From assembly GCA_964609825.1 (NCBI GenBank), contig CAZSSH010000003.1, positions 1 to 64,000 of the forward strand: 64,000 nt of DNA, in the 5' to 3' direction. Within the stretch, counting starts at the first letter, position 1; every line of letters starts with the position of its first letter. Positions 15,061 to 24,843 of this stretch are shown here, one piece after another. The translations under genes were made by a program, and so were the position numbers. A model generated the notes under the pieces. That model saw nothing but the letters and a program-made list of their open reading frames with translations. It had not been told where the DNA came from and ran no database searches. Source of the stretch: CAZSSH01 sp964609825 (GTDB lineage: Bacteria > Verrucomicrobiota > Lentisphaeria > Victivallales > Victivallaceae).

Positions 15061-16437
15061 CTAAATATATGTCCAGCCGCTGTTGGCGGCGTTTTGACTG
15101 GTTTCCATCAAAGTGTTGCAAATGCGCTCAAACAAATTGATCGCACCGCGGTACCCCAGGTGCAAAATCCGGTGGCCGCCGACCCGGTCGTGGATCGGAA
15201 AACCACAGCGCACCAACGGGATGTTGAGATTGCGCGCCAAATAATGCCCCTTGCTGTTGCCGATGATGAAATCGGCCTTGAGCGCTTGCGCCTGCTCAAG
15301 GATACTCGCAAAGTCGGTGTCGTCGCGCACCACCACCTCGGCGCGGGTATTTTTGAGCACGGCTCTCACCCGGGCGGCAAATTTCTCATTGGCGGCGCCG
15401 GTGGCGACCAAAACCGGAGTGACGCCGATTTCGTCGAGAAACGACGCCATCGCCACCACAAAGTCCTCTTCGCCGTACAAAATCGCTTTTTTGCCCGAAC
15501 AATATTTGTGCCCGTCAATGTAAGCGTCAATCAGCCGCCCGCGGTCTTTGGCAAAGACTTCCGGCATCGCTTTGCCGGTAACTTGCGACAAGACGGCAAA
15601 GAATTCATCGGTTTTCTCAATCCCGATCGGGAGATCGACCAAGTACGCCGGGACGCCGTAAGCGCTCTCCAGAAAATTGGCCGCGTTGTCCTCCGGCAAC
15701 GCTTTCCCCAAATAAACCGTGGCCGCCGCATGACTCATCGCGGCGATGTCGGCAATCGGGGTACCGCCCGGGGGCAACTTTTGATACTCTTCCCAGCTGC
15801 CGCCGTCGAGCGTCTCGGAGTAATCCGGCAACAAGGTGTAAGGGACATCATAAAGCTTCATAATCGTATGCAATTCGCGCAAATCCTCGGCCGAAATAAA
15901 CGAGGCGATCAGATTGACGCGAGCATCCTTTGCTCCCGGCGCGGGATTGGCAATCGCTTTGACCGCCGAGGCGATGGCTTCGTGAAACCCATCCATGTGA
16001 GTCCCGCGGTAGCTCGGGGTCGAGGCGTAAAAGATATACGGTTCGACACCGGGGATGCCCGCTTTGCCCTCTTTGCAGTCACCCTTGTAACCGTGAAGAT
16101 ACATGGGGACATCCTCACCGATGGTCTCGGAGAGACAAGTCGAAGTCACGCCGATCGCCGTCGGGCGGTATTGCTTGGTCACGTTGTCCAACGCCGTATA
16201 AAGGTTGTCGCGGCCGCCGAAAATCGCGGTCGCCTCGACAAAGTTGGACGACGCAATGTCAATGGGCTCACGAAAGTGGCTGATGCCGTAGCGCCGAATG
16301 TAAGTCGAGCACCCTTGCGAACCGTGGATCAACGGGATGCAGTTCTCAATCCCGCGCATCGCAAAACAGGCGCCCAGAGGCGAACAAAGCTTGCAGGCGT
16401 TGCGGGTCGAGACGTAGTGTTCCAAAGGTTCTTTCAT
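15061..16437 (-). CDS. nifN: Nitrogenase FeMo-cofactor scaffold NifN
   Basis: The 458-residue protein is paralogous to NifK: N-terminal NACKLCSPLGACFAMRGI, then IPLIHGSQGCSTYIRRYG and TSTCLSETIGEDV. With NifE it forms the scaffold on which NifB-co matures to FeMo-co. The start is the ATG at 16437, which overlaps the nifE stop by 4 bp (ATGA); the longer open frame upstream lies inside nifE and is discarded. The gene order nifE-nifN-nifB fits co-translation of an assembly module. Confidence 0.95.
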   Translation of the reverse strand: MKEPLEHYVSTRNACKLCSPLGACFAMRGIENCIPLIHGSQGCSTYIRRYGISHFREPIDIASSNFVEATAIFGGRDNLYTALDNVTKQYRPTAIGVTSTCLSETIGEDVPMYLHGYKGDCKEGKAGIPGVEPYIFYASTPSYRGTHMDGFHEAIASAVKAIANPAPGAKDARVNLIASFISAEDLRELHTIMKLYDVPYTLLPDYSETLDGGSWEEYQKLPPGGTPIADIAAMSHAAATVYLGKALPEDNAANFLESAYGVPAYLVDLPIGIEKTDEFFAVLSQVTGKAMPEVFAKDRGRLIDAYIDGHKYCSGKKAILYGEEDFVVAMASFLDEIGVTPVLVATGAANEKFAARVRAVLKNTRAEVVVRDDTDFASILEQAQALKADFIIGNSKGHYLARNLNIPLVRCGFPIHDRVGGHRILHLGYRGAINLFERICNTLMETSQNAANSGWTYI

Positions 16438-17807
16438 GCTTCGCCTCCTTTCGCCAGATGTTTCGCCGCCTTGATCCGGGCGGGCGAGTATTTCCACACC
16501 GGACTCATCACCGAGGAGTGCACCTCTTTGGCAAAATTGAGCATCCCCACAAATCCGGCCAACGCAATCTTGCGCTCGTGGTTGTGGTCGCAAAAGCCGA
16601 TGCCCATTTTATAGGCGATCGGCCGCTCCTTGACGCCGCCGATGAGCAAATCCGCGCCCTTTTCCAAAATAAAGCGAGAGAGCTCCAACGGGTTGGTATC
16701 GTCCAAAATGACGGTGCCGTCATTGGTGATTTCTTTTAAATACTTGTAATCCTCGTCGGCCCCGGTTTGCGAGCCGACGACCACGGTCTCCATGCCCAGG
16801 TGGCGCAGCGCCTTGACGAGCGAAAAGGCCTTGAAGGAGCCGCCCACATAAATCGCCGCCTTGCGGCCCTCGAGGTCGCGGCGGTAGTCCTGCAGGGCGG
16901 GCAGCAATGCGGAAACTTCCTCCGCCACCAGCGTCTGCGTATTTTTTAATACCGCGGGATCTTTGAAAAACTCGGCGACATCATAAAGCGCCTTGGACAT
17001 ATCCTCAATCCCGAAGTAAGAAACGCGGATAAACGGGATGCCGTACTCTTCTTTCATCTTTTTCGCCAGGTACGTCATCGAGCCCGAGCATTGCACGACA
17101 TTGAGTTTGGCGCGGTGCGCCCGGCCGATCTCCGCCACCCGGCCGTCGCCGGTGAGACACGAGACGACCTCAATGCCCATGCGTTTGTAATAATCCTTGA
17201 TGATCCAGGTTTCCCCGGCAAGGTTGAATTCGCCTAAAATATTGATGCTTAACGGCGACACCGGAGTGTCGTTGTCTTTGCCGATGAGTTCAAACAACGC
17301 ATCGCACGCCGCCTTGTACCCGTCCTTTTTGGTCCCCTTGAACCCCTCGGAGTGGACGGCGATGACGGGGATGCCGCTCTCCTTGGCGACACGTCTGCAA
17401 ACGGCCTCGACATCATCGCCGATGAGGCCGATGATGCACGTGCAATAAACAAATGCCGCCTTGGGCTCGTATTTGGCGATCAACTCTTTCAGCGCCTGAT
17501 AGAGTTTTTTCTCGCCGCCGTAAATGACTTCGTTTTCGCGGACGTCGGTCGAGAAGCTCAACCGGTGCAGCTCCGGGCCGCTGGACATCGCGCCTCGGAT
17601 ATCCCAGGTGTAGGCCGCACAGCCGATCGGGCCGTGAACAATATGCAGCGCATCGGCGATCGGATAAAGCACCACCCGCGAACCGCAAAAGACACAGGCG
17701 CGTTGACTCACCGAGCCGGCCGCACTGGCCTTGCCGCAGCTGATGTCATGGCCGTCCTTGCCTTTTTCGAAAACCTGACGTTTTCTTTCTTCCAATATGT
17801 TAATCAT
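16434..17807 (-). CDS. nifE: Nitrogenase FeMo-cofactor scaffold NifE
   Basis: The 457-residue NifD paralogue contains SQRACVFCGSRVVLYPIADA, HIVHGPIGCAAYTWDIRG and YCTCIIGLIGDDVEAV, the cysteines that hold the scaffold's cluster. In the position of the NifD FeMo-co Cys it has VVQCSGSMTYLA, as in NifE proteins. It partners NifN. A 103-bp spacer with a stable hairpin separates it from nifK upstream; otherwise the cluster is tightly packed. Confidence 0.96.
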   Translation of the reverse strand: MINILEERKRQVFEKGKDGHDISCGKASAAGSVSQRACVFCGSRVVLYPIADALHIVHGPIGCAAYTWDIRGAMSSGPELHRLSFSTDVRENEVIYGGEKKLYQALKELIAKYEPKAAFVYCTCIIGLIGDDVEAVCRRVAKESGIPVIAVHSEGFKGTKKDGYKAACDALFELIGKDNDTPVSPLSINILGEFNLAGETWIIKDYYKRMGIEVVSCLTGDGRVAEIGRAHRAKLNVVQCSGSMTYLAKKMKEEYGIPFIRVSYFGIEDMSKALYDVAEFFKDPAVLKNTQTLVAEEVSALLPALQDYRRDLEGRKAAIYVGGSFKAFSLVKALRHLGMETVVVGSQTGADEDYKYLKEITNDGTVILDDTNPLELSRFILEKGADLLIGGVKERPIAYKMGIGFCDHNHERKIALAGFVGMLNFAKEVHSSVMSPVWKYSPARIKAAKHLAKGGEA

Positions 17808-17860
17808 ATTTTTCTCCCGGAATTAAGAAATAAAATAATACGTTTGAGACGCTCCCGGTA

Positions 17861-17894
17861 CATCCGATGGCGGATGCCGCCGCCGTGACGGATG
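17861..17894 (-). promoter_or_regulatory. Intercistronic hairpin between nifK and nifE
   Basis: CATCCG pairs with CGGATG enclosing GGCGG paired with CCGCC. There is no following T-run, so it is more likely an mRNA-processing or stability element than a full terminator. Confidence 0.55.
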
Positions 17895-17910
17895 CCCGGT
17901 CGCCCGATGA

Positions 17911-19290
17911 TTACATCACCAATTCGACGTTTTCCTCGGCTGCTTTGAGATCCTGACGATCCATAAAGATCTCCAGCACCTTGATCAACAGCTGCAAACC
18001 GCCGCGATAGCCGGTGACCGGCAAATACGGGTGGCCCGGCCGGTCGTAGATCGGAAACCCGATCCGCAACAGCGGCACATCCAAGTCCCGGGCAATGTAT
18101 TTGGCATAGGTGTTGCCCATGATCAAATCCGGTTTGTTGCCCTTGACCAATTGGTGAAAGAGGAACATATCGGCATTGAGCCCGGTCTTGACGACCACGT
18201 TTTCGCCGCACAATTCTTTGATTTGTTTTTCAAATTTCATGCCGCTCGGAGCAGTGCCGGAAACGACGTGCAAGACTTCCATCCCGAGGTCGCGGCAAAA
18301 CCGCACCATTCCCAAGAGGACATCCGGGTCGCCCACCAGCGACACCTTTTTGCCGTAGGTGTACTGATTTTTGTCACACAGCAAGTCAACCAGACGGCCG
18401 CGCTCGGCCACCAGCGACTCGGGGACCGCGACGCCAGCCAGCTTGCGGAGCAAATCGACAAACTCGTCGGTCGCGCTGATCCCGATCGGCAACCCCATCA
18501 TGTGACAGGGTACTTTGCACTGCGAGTCGAGCAATTTGGCCGCCGGGCCGGCGCCCAGGGCGCCGATGGCGATGACCGCGTTGCTGTCGCCGGAGGCCTC
18601 AATGTCCTCTTTGGGGCAGCCGCCTTTGGGATACATGTGAAATTTGCCGTCCATCGGCGTGTTGACCACGTCGCTGGTGTCGGGGTACATAAAGAATTTG
18701 ACCCCCATCTCGCCGGCGAGATGCTTGATTTCGCTCATGTCCGAGGGCTCGATAAAGGACGGGATCAAGGTGATCCGGCCGTTTTTCTTGCCGGTCTTTT
18801 TGGCGAAATGTTTGACCATCGCCGCCGCCATGTTGGCATAGCCGGTGACATGGCTGCCCTTAAAGGACGGCGTGCTGGCGTGGATCACGATTTTGCCCGG
18901 CGGAATCTTGTGCTCGTCATAAGCCTTGGCCACAATCTGGACGATGTCGTCGCCGATGACTTCGGAGAGACAAGTGGTGTTGACCGCCACGATGTCCGGG
19001 TTGTACAAGTTAAAGATGTTGATAAACGAGTCGAGCAAGTTGGCCTGACCGCCGAAAACCGACGCACCCTCGGTAAAGGAGGAGGTCGAGCCCATGATCG
19101 GGTCGTTGTAGTGACGGGTCAGAGCGCTGCGGTGATAGGCGCAGCAACCTTGCGAGCCGTGACTGTGCGGCAAACAGTTGTGAATCCCGAGCGCCGCATA
19201 CATCGCGCCGACCGGCTGACAGGTTTTGGCCGGGTTGATGGTCAAAGCCGAGCGTTCGGTGATTTCTTCTGGTGTATGTCGTAAAAGCAT
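17911..19290 (-). CDS. nifK: Nitrogenase molybdenum-iron protein beta subunit NifK
   Basis: The 459-residue subunit has the P-cluster cysteines in AKTCQPVGAMYAALGIHNCL, HSHGSQGCCAYHRS and VNTTCLSEVIGDD. It lacks the N-terminal extension of about 50 residues of proteobacterial NifK, as in clostridial and methanogen forms. With NifD it forms the MoFe tetramer. The start at 19290 has a GGGGGAT site and lies 13 bp after nifD; an upstream open extension runs back into nifD and is rejected. Confidence 0.97.
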   Translation of the reverse strand: MLLRHTPEEITERSALTINPAKTCQPVGAMYAALGIHNCLPHSHGSQGCCAYHRSALTRHYNDPIMGSTSSFTEGASVFGGQANLLDSFINIFNLYNPDIVAVNTTCLSEVIGDDIVQIVAKAYDEHKIPPGKIVIHASTPSFKGSHVTGYANMAAAMVKHFAKKTGKKNGRITLIPSFIEPSDMSEIKHLAGEMGVKFFMYPDTSDVVNTPMDGKFHMYPKGGCPKEDIEASGDSNAVIAIGALGAGPAAKLLDSQCKVPCHMMGLPIGISATDEFVDLLRKLAGVAVPESLVAERGRLVDLLCDKNQYTYGKKVSLVGDPDVLLGMVRFCRDLGMEVLHVVSGTAPSGMKFEKQIKELCGENVVVKTGLNADMFLFHQLVKGNKPDLIMGNTYAKYIARDLDVPLLRIGFPIYDRPGHPYLPVTGYRGGLQLLIKVLEIFMDRQDLKAAEENVELVM

Positions 19291-19303
19291 GATGTGATCC
19301 CCC

Positions 19304-20944
19304 TTATGCGTTGTAGCCGTAAGTCGCCACCAGCTCGGGGCTCTTGTCCCACGGCGCTTTGGTGAACTTAAAGGCATTGCTGTTGAGCAGCCGGTCGATT
19401 TCGCGGTAGAAGTTGATCGCTCCCTTGAAACCGGCGTACGGCCCCATATAGTCGTAACTGTGCAATTGCTTCATCGGAATGCCGCGTTTTTGCACCACGT
19501 ATTTTTCCTTGACCCCGGCACAAATCAGATCCGGGTGATAGTACTCAATGAGCTCTTCCAACTCGTAATGGTTGCAGTCGTCGAGCACCAAAGTGTTGTT
19601 GGGCATCTCCGGCATCATCCCGTGATAGTCGTTGAACTCAAAGCCGGCGGCTTCGCGTTTCGCCTTTTCTTCCTCGGAAATGCGCGGGCTGAAGCGGGTC
19701 GCGTCGGCGGTCACCGTGAGCTCCTCGATGTTGCGCGAGTCGGCGTCGATGGAGATCGACGGGATGACTTTGCGCCCTTCGTAGTCGTCGCGGTGGGCAA
19801 ACTCATAACCGGCGGCGATGGTGTCAACGCCGATTTCCTTCAGGATTTCCTGATAATGGTGGGCGCGGGAGCCGCCGACAAACAGCATGGCCGTTTTGCC
19901 TTTGCAGCGCGCCTTGACTTCGTCACGGACCTTGGCGACTTCCTTCATCTCCTCTTCGATCACCTTTTCGGTGCGGGCGATCAATTCCTCGTCTTCAAAG
20001 AAGGCGGCGATCTTGCGCAGCGTCTTGGCGGTCGCTTCGGCGCCGACAAAGTTGATCTTAAACCACGGAATCCCGTATTTGAGCTCCATCATCTCGGCCA
20101 GATAGTTGATCGAGCGGTGGCACATCACGGTGTTAAGATCGGCCGTGTGGGCCGAGCAAAACTCGTCATAGGTCGAGTTGCCGGAAAAAGTCGAGTGGAG
20201 CGTAATCCCGCAATCGGCGACGATGCGCTCGATTTCAAAGGCGTCACCGCCGATGTTGTATTCGCCGAGGATGTTAACGCGGAACTTGCCTTCTTTGGGC
20301 TTATCCAAAAGACCCACGACATCGGTGAATACCTTGTTGTTGGCCACGTGGTGCCCCGCGGACTGCGAAACGCCTTTGTAACCCTCGCAGGAGAACCCGA
20401 AAACGTTGATGTCAGGGTACTTCTCCTCCGCCTGACGGGCGACCGCATGGACGTCGTCCCCGATCAGCCCCACCGGACAGGTGGCAAAAATCCCGATGGC
20501 CCGGGGGTGAAAGAGTTTCACCGCCTCATCGATGGCCGCCATCAACTTCTTTTCTCCGCCGAAGACGATCTCGTCTTCCTGCAAGTCGGTATTCATCGCG
20601 TAATTCATAAAGTTGGTGTCGTTGTCGGATACCGGCCGCGTCTTGTTGCGGCGGGTGAGCCAGCTGTAAAAACCGCAGCCGACCGGACCGTGGGTAATCT
20701 GCAAAATGTCGCGGGTCGGGCCCAACACCACGCCTTTGCAACCGGCGTAGGCGCAACCGCGCATCGTGATGATCCCCGGGGCGGTACGGGTGTTGGCCAA
20801 AATCTCGGGCACCACTTCGCCGTCCTCGACCTTGTTGACCAAAACCTGCCGTTTGCGTTTTTTGGACAACTTGGGCGGATATTTGTCCAGGACTTTGTCG
20901 CGAAAGACTTCGCCCGGCACTTTCATTTCATATTCTTCGTTCAT
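19304..20944 (-). CDS. nifD: Nitrogenase molybdenum-iron protein alpha subunit NifD
   Basis: The 546-residue subunit carries P-cluster Cys at 64, 90 and 156, the FeMo-co ligands C275 (VMCHRSINY) and H495 (QLHSYDYMGPYAGF), and the substrate-channel residues Q194/H198 in GVSQSAGHH. All key residues of a Mo nitrogenase are present. H495 is displaced by 53 relative to Azotobacter numbering because of an insertion at about 405-455, typical of clostridial-type (group III) NifD. No vnfG/anfG-like gene follows, so an alternative nitrogenase is unlikely. It lies 16 bp after nifI2. Confidence 0.97.
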   Translation of the reverse strand: MNEEYEMKVPGEVFRDKVLDKYPPKLSKKRKRQVLVNKVEDGEVVPEILANTRTAPGIITMRGCAYAGCKGVVLGPTRDILQITHGPVGCGFYSWLTRRNKTRPVSDNDTNFMNYAMNTDLQEDEIVFGGEKKLMAAIDEAVKLFHPRAIGIFATCPVGLIGDDVHAVARQAEEKYPDINVFGFSCEGYKGVSQSAGHHVANNKVFTDVVGLLDKPKEGKFRVNILGEYNIGGDAFEIERIVADCGITLHSTFSGNSTYDEFCSAHTADLNTVMCHRSINYLAEMMELKYGIPWFKINFVGAEATAKTLRKIAAFFEDEELIARTEKVIEEEMKEVAKVRDEVKARCKGKTAMLFVGGSRAHHYQEILKEIGVDTIAAGYEFAHRDDYEGRKVIPSISIDADSRNIEELTVTADATRFSPRISEEEKAKREAAGFEFNDYHGMMPEMPNNTLVLDDCNHYELEELIEYYHPDLICAGVKEKYVVQKRGIPMKQLHSYDYMGPYAGFKGAINFYREIDRLLNSNAFKFTKAPWDKSPELVATYGYNA

Positions 20945-20960
20945 AATTAATCACCCCTTT

Positions 20961-21338
20961 TCAGAAATCCAGAGTTTCATCGCCCCGGACGCCGTCACGG
21001 ACCCGGATCGAGTCCGACACCGGCAGCACAAATATCTTGCCGTCGCCGCTCTTGCCCTGTGAGTTGACCGAGATGATCGTCTCGATCGCCTTGGGCACCA
21101 ACTTGTCGGGAAGGACCATTGAGATCATTCGTTTCGGGATCAAACGGCCGACGACGCCGAGCTCATCCAATTTTTCTTCCCAAATCTTTTCGGCTCCGTT
21201 GAGCCGCAAAATATCCACAAAACCTTTGCCCCGGCCGAGCACGTCTTTGACGTTAAGCGAGGTAAATCCCGCCGCGGTCAACGCCTCGCGCGTCCGGTTG
21301 ATTTTGCCCATTCGGACAATTGCCATTACTTCTTTCAT
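20961..21338 (-). CDS. nifI2: PII-family nitrogenase regulator NifI2
   Basis: The 125-residue PII-like protein (MKEVMAIVRMGKINRTREAL, then GKSGDGKIFVLPVSDSIRVR) lies between nifI1 and nifD, the hallmark position of NifI2. In methanogens NifI1 and NifI2 form a complex that binds NifDK and blocks NifH docking when nitrogen is plentiful, relieved by 2-oxoglutarate. The segment between strands 2 and 3 is longer than in GlnB, as in NifI2. GGAGGAA precedes the ATG. Confidence 0.93.
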   Translation of the reverse strand: MKEVMAIVRMGKINRTREALTAAGFTSLNVKDVLGRGKGFVDILRLNGAEKIWEEKLDELGVVGRLIPKRMISMVLPDKLVPKAIETIISVNSQGKSGDGKIFVLPVSDSIRVRDGVRGDETLDF

Positions 21339-21341
21339 GGT

Positions 21342-21674
21342 TTATTCCTCCGCGGTTTCTTTGACTCCGGAACTCACGGTATACACTTCCTCGACCGGAC
21401 TGACGAAAATCTTGCCGTCGCCGAATGACCCTTTGCCGGTCCGGGCGCTCTCGAGAATCTTTTCGATCACAAAGTCTTTGTCTTTGTTTTTGACGACGGT
21501 GATGAGCATTTCTTTGGGTAGCTCGTCATAGGTGATGTCGCCGATCTTGATCCCGCGCTGTTTGCCGCGGCCGACCACGCTCATTTTGGTGACGGCGGGA
21601 AAACCTTCCCGCATCAAAGTAGCCATGACATTATCCACTTTTTCGGGACGGACGATTGCTCTGATCATAATCAT
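21342..21674 (-). CDS. nifI1: PII-family nitrogenase regulator NifI1
   Basis: The 110-residue PII-like protein (MIRAIVRPEKVDNVMATLMR, T-loop region GRGKQRGIKIGDITYDELPK, then GDGKIFVSPVEEVYTV) lies directly after nifH. It partners NifI2 in rapid post-translational switch-off of nitrogenase. AAGGAG lies upstream; a second ATG two codons in (21668) is possible. It ends 3 bp before nifI2. Confidence 0.93.
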   Translation of the reverse strand: MIMIRAIVRPEKVDNVMATLMREGFPAVTKMSVVGRGKQRGIKIGDITYDELPKEMLITVVKNKDKDFVIEKILESARTGKGSFGDGKIFVSPVEEVYTVSSGVKETAEE

Positions 21675-21709
21675 AATGGTGTAACTCCTTAATTATTGTT
21701 TGTTGGTAA

Positions 21710-22534
<825 letters not shown>

Positions 22535-22602
22535 TGGAATACCTCCTTAAAGTATTGGGTTGTCTTTCCATCATCGCTGTTTTAGCGAGTTGCCATTTTT
22601 TA

Positions 22603-22618
22603 AGCAAACCCCGTGCCA
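22603..22618 (-). promoter_or_regulatory. Sigma54 (-24/-12) promoter of the nifH operon
   Basis: Read on the minus strand: TGGCACG-N4-TTGCT, an exact match to the sigma54 consensus. Confidence 0.93.
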
Positions 22619-22668
22619 ACTTTTTTTAAAAAGGAGTATTTTGCATGATTTCCCCCTCAAAAAATAAA

Positions 22669-22692
22669 AACCGGCGGCAAAAACCACCGGTT
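22669..22692 (-). terminator. Terminator between the nifH activator sites and the nifH promoter
   Basis: AACCGG pairs with CCGGTT in a 9-bp stem with one mismatch. On the minus strand it is followed by a T-rich run. It would stop read-through from the upstream operon before the nifH promoter. Confidence 0.6.
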
Positions 22693-22700
22693 GGTAAAAT

Positions 22701-22716
22701 ACTACATTTCTGTATT
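22701..22716. promoter_or_regulatory. Putative NifA-type activator site 1 of nifH
   Basis: ACTAC-N6-GTATT, about 83 bp upstream of the nifH -24 element. Confidence 0.55.
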
Positions 22717-22728
22717 TGAGGGTTGCAT

Positions 22729-22744
22729 CCTACATTTTGGTAGG
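22729..22744. promoter_or_regulatory. Putative NifA-type activator site 2 of nifH
   Basis: CCTAC-N6-GTAGG, a perfect inverted repeat identical in design to 10481-10496, centred 28 bp from site 1. Confidence 0.62.
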
Positions 22745-22764
22745 TTTTACAAAGGCGTAAAAAA

Positions 22765-22800
22765 GCCCCGCCGCCGCGGGAAACACCGCGATGACGGGGC
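22765..22800 (-). terminator. Terminator of the glycyl-radical-enzyme operon
   Basis: GCCCCG pairs with CGGGGC around an inner CGCGG/CCGCG stem. On the minus strand TTTTTT follows. It lies 18 bp after the isomerase gene. Confidence 0.85.
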
Positions 22801-22817
22801 ACATCGAGAGAAAAATA

Positions 22818-23873
22818 TTACGGTTTGGCAGCGAAATAAAGCGTCAGGCCGTCCACCCCGGCCGTGATGGTCAGCAAGTCCGCATCGTACGGGGCCAAAA
22901 AGGAGTCGCCCGCACGGACGCGGTAATCTTTGCCGGCGGTTTTGACCGAGCCCTGCCCGGCAGTCACGACTCCGAGCTGCCAGCAGCCGTGCTTGAGGTA
23001 ATCATAAGACTCGTTTGCGCCGAGACGCAGCCGGACGACGCCGAAACAGTCGGTCAAACTTTGATCGACCAAAATCTCCACCTTGCCGCCGTCCGAACGG
23101 GGGCGGATTTGAAACTTTTGACGCAGCTGTGTTTCCGTATACGCTGTGTAGTCAAAGCAGTCGAGCCCCTCGTCAACCGTGAGATTTTGCCACATGTCAA
23201 AGTCGCTTAACTCAATTTCGCCGATGCGCCGCTCGGGCTGGACGACCAAGTCGGTCGGCTCCTGCACCTCCAGCATCAAGACCCCGGAGCCGATCGCATG
23301 CGGCAACCGGCCGGGGATAAAAAAGGCGTCGCCCTCCTTAACCTCGATTTTGTGAAACATGGCGACCAATTTGGCAATCTCCTGCTTTAATACCGCCGCG
23401 CGAAACGCCGCGCGGTCGATGCCGGGCTTGAAGCCGAGTAAAATATACGGCTTCTCGCTGTTGATCTCGCGCGTTCCCAAAATGAACCAGCTCTCGGTTT
23501 TGCCGTAATTGCTGTGACAATATTTTTGGGCAAATTCACGATCAGGGTGGCATTGCAGCGGCAGTCGGATCGCCGAATCAAGAAATTTACATAAAATTCC
23601 GAGCTCAGGCGAGTCGGAGTGAAGCAAGGTTTGAGACTCGCCTTTTAAAATATCACAGAATTTGCGGCCATCCAACAGCTGCGACAGCCCCTCGTCGGGG
23701 CCGGTTTGATGGACGCCGTTGTTGGCAGGGGTTACCGAGCCGAGCCAGTTTTCGGGAAATAAGGCGTCGCGGCACTCGACACCGCCCATCAGTTGATCGA
23801 GCAAAGCCCCGCCCAGATAGCAGCGCCAAACCCGGTTGGGCTTAAAAAAATACAATTCTCCGGACTTACTCAC
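22818..23873 (-). CDS. Class I mannose-6-phosphate isomerase-like cupin protein
   Basis: The 351-residue protein has the type I phosphomannose isomerase metal site: LPLQCHPDREF (Gln and His), KTESWFILG (Glu) and IPGRLPHAIGSG (His), with a second cupin half near the C-terminus (VVTAGQGSVKTAGKDYRVRAGDSFLAP). Family reaction: interconversion of mannose-6-phosphate and fructose-6-phosphate. Here the substrate may be another sugar phosphate, since it is the last gene of an operon with a kinase, an epimerase-like protein and a glycyl radical enzyme. Its start overlaps the upstream regulator by 8 bp. Confidence 0.82.
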   Translation of the reverse strand: MSKSGELYFFKPNRVWRCYLGGALLDQLMGGVECRDALFPENWLGSVTPANNGVHQTGPDEGLSQLLDGRKFCDILKGESQTLLHSDSPELGILCKFLDSAIRLPLQCHPDREFAQKYCHSNYGKTESWFILGTREINSEKPYILLGFKPGIDRAAFRAAVLKQEIAKLVAMFHKIEVKEGDAFFIPGRLPHAIGSGVLMLEVQEPTDLVVQPERRIGEIELSDFDMWQNLTVDEGLDCFDYTAYTETQLRQKFQIRPRSDGGKVEILVDQSLTDCFGVVRLRLGANESYDYLKHGCWQLGVVTAGQGSVKTAGKDYRVRAGDSFLAPYDADLLTITAGVDGLTLYFAAKP

Positions 23874-24843
23874 TGATGGCTCCTTTGATTAAAATTTGTT
23901 CGGGTTGCCAGGATTGGCCCTGATCGCGCTGGAGTTGCAGCCGCTTGACCGCCGCGGCGGCAAATTTGGCCATCGGCTGGCGGTAACTCACGATTTTTTT
24001 GCTCAAGCCGTCAATCCCGTAAACGGGAATCTCTTTGGCAAACGGCAACAGTTTCTCGCCCATGCTGTCGTTGACGGCAAATACGGCGTCAACGCCGGTA
24101 AAATCGGGGGCCGCCGCCAATTCGCCGAGACGCGGAAAGTAACGGACAAAGCCCTCGACATTGCGCCGGGCGCACTCGCGGAGAAACGCTTCCTCGCGCG
24201 CACAATCGGAGTCGAGCCGGACGCCCTCGTGCCCGGCGAACACCGCACGCTTGAGTTTGCCCGCGCGGTCAAAGAGTTTGCGGACGGCATCAAGGTTGTC
24301 AAGGCCGACAAAGTCGGCGTAATCCCCCGGCAGCATCCGGTCAAAAAACACCATATTGACCCCCAGCACCCGCAAGCGGGCAAACGTCCGGCGGCGAAAA
24401 TGCTCGCCCGACGGCCAGATGATCAAATTTCTGACCCCGTTGCCGACCAAATCAATGGCGGCGGCTTCTTCGAGGTCGGGTGACTCGTCGGTAAGTTTGA
24501 GCACCAAAAGTTGCCCGGTCGCCGCCAGCTCATGCTCGACGGTGCGGATAAAATCAAGCGTAAACTCGTCGTTGACGCTGATCAGCAAGGCGGTGAGATT
24601 GCCGGCGTCGCAATTGGCGCCGCGGCTGCTCCCCACATAGGTGCCGCTCCCCTGACGGCGGTCCAAAATCCCGTGCTCGGCAAGTTGGTCGTAGGCGCGC
24701 CGGACGGTGATGCGGCTGATCTGATGCTGCCCGGCCATCTCGCGCTCGGTCGGCAGCCGGTCGCCGGGGTTGTAATTGCCGCACAACACCGAGCGAAACA
24801 CCAGATTGCGAAACTCCGAAGTTTTATCGGCTGACACACTCAT
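23866..24843 (-). CDS. GntR-type regulator with LacI-like sensor domain
   Basis: The 325-residue protein starts with a GntR winged helix (GDRLPTEREMAGQHQISRIT, wing RRQGSGTYVG). From about residue 83 it has a LacI/periplasmic-binding-like sensor (LTALLISVNDEFTLDFIRTV, VDAVFAVNDSMGEKLLPF, IPVYGIDG). Its start overlaps the glycyl radical enzyme stop as ATGA and its end overlaps the isomerase, so it is inside the operon it probably controls. The ligand is presumably the operon's sugar. Confidence 0.85.
   Translation of the reverse strand: MSVSADKTSEFRNLVFRSVLCGNYNPGDRLPTEREMAGQHQISRITVRRAYDQLAEHGILDRRQGSGTYVGSSRGANCDAGNLTALLISVNDEFTLDFIRTVEHELAATGQLLVLKLTDESPDLEEAAAIDLVGNGVRNLIIWPSGEHFRRRTFARLRVLGVNMVFFDRMLPGDYADFVGLDNLDAVRKLFDRAGKLKRAVFAGHEGVRLDSDCAREEAFLRECARRNVEGFVRYFPRLGELAAAPDFTGVDAVFAVNDSMGEKLLPFAKEIPVYGIDGLSKKIVSYRQPMAKFAAAAVKRLQLQRDQGQSWQPEQILIKGAISE

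Noticed and set aside
19304..20944. Possible vanadium or iron-only nitrogenase, suggested by the VnfA-like binding-site design
   Set aside because: No vnfG/anfG delta subunit gene lies near; nifE, nifN and nifV accompany it, and NifD has the insertion typical of Mo-type group III enzymes.
13538..20950. Long plus-strand open frames opposite nifB, nifN, nifE, nifK and nifD (for example 15094-16614, 18031-19284, 19460-20950)
   Set aside because: They are antisense to well-conserved nif genes, lack recognisable domains and ribosome sites, and result from the strong third-position GC bias of the real genes.
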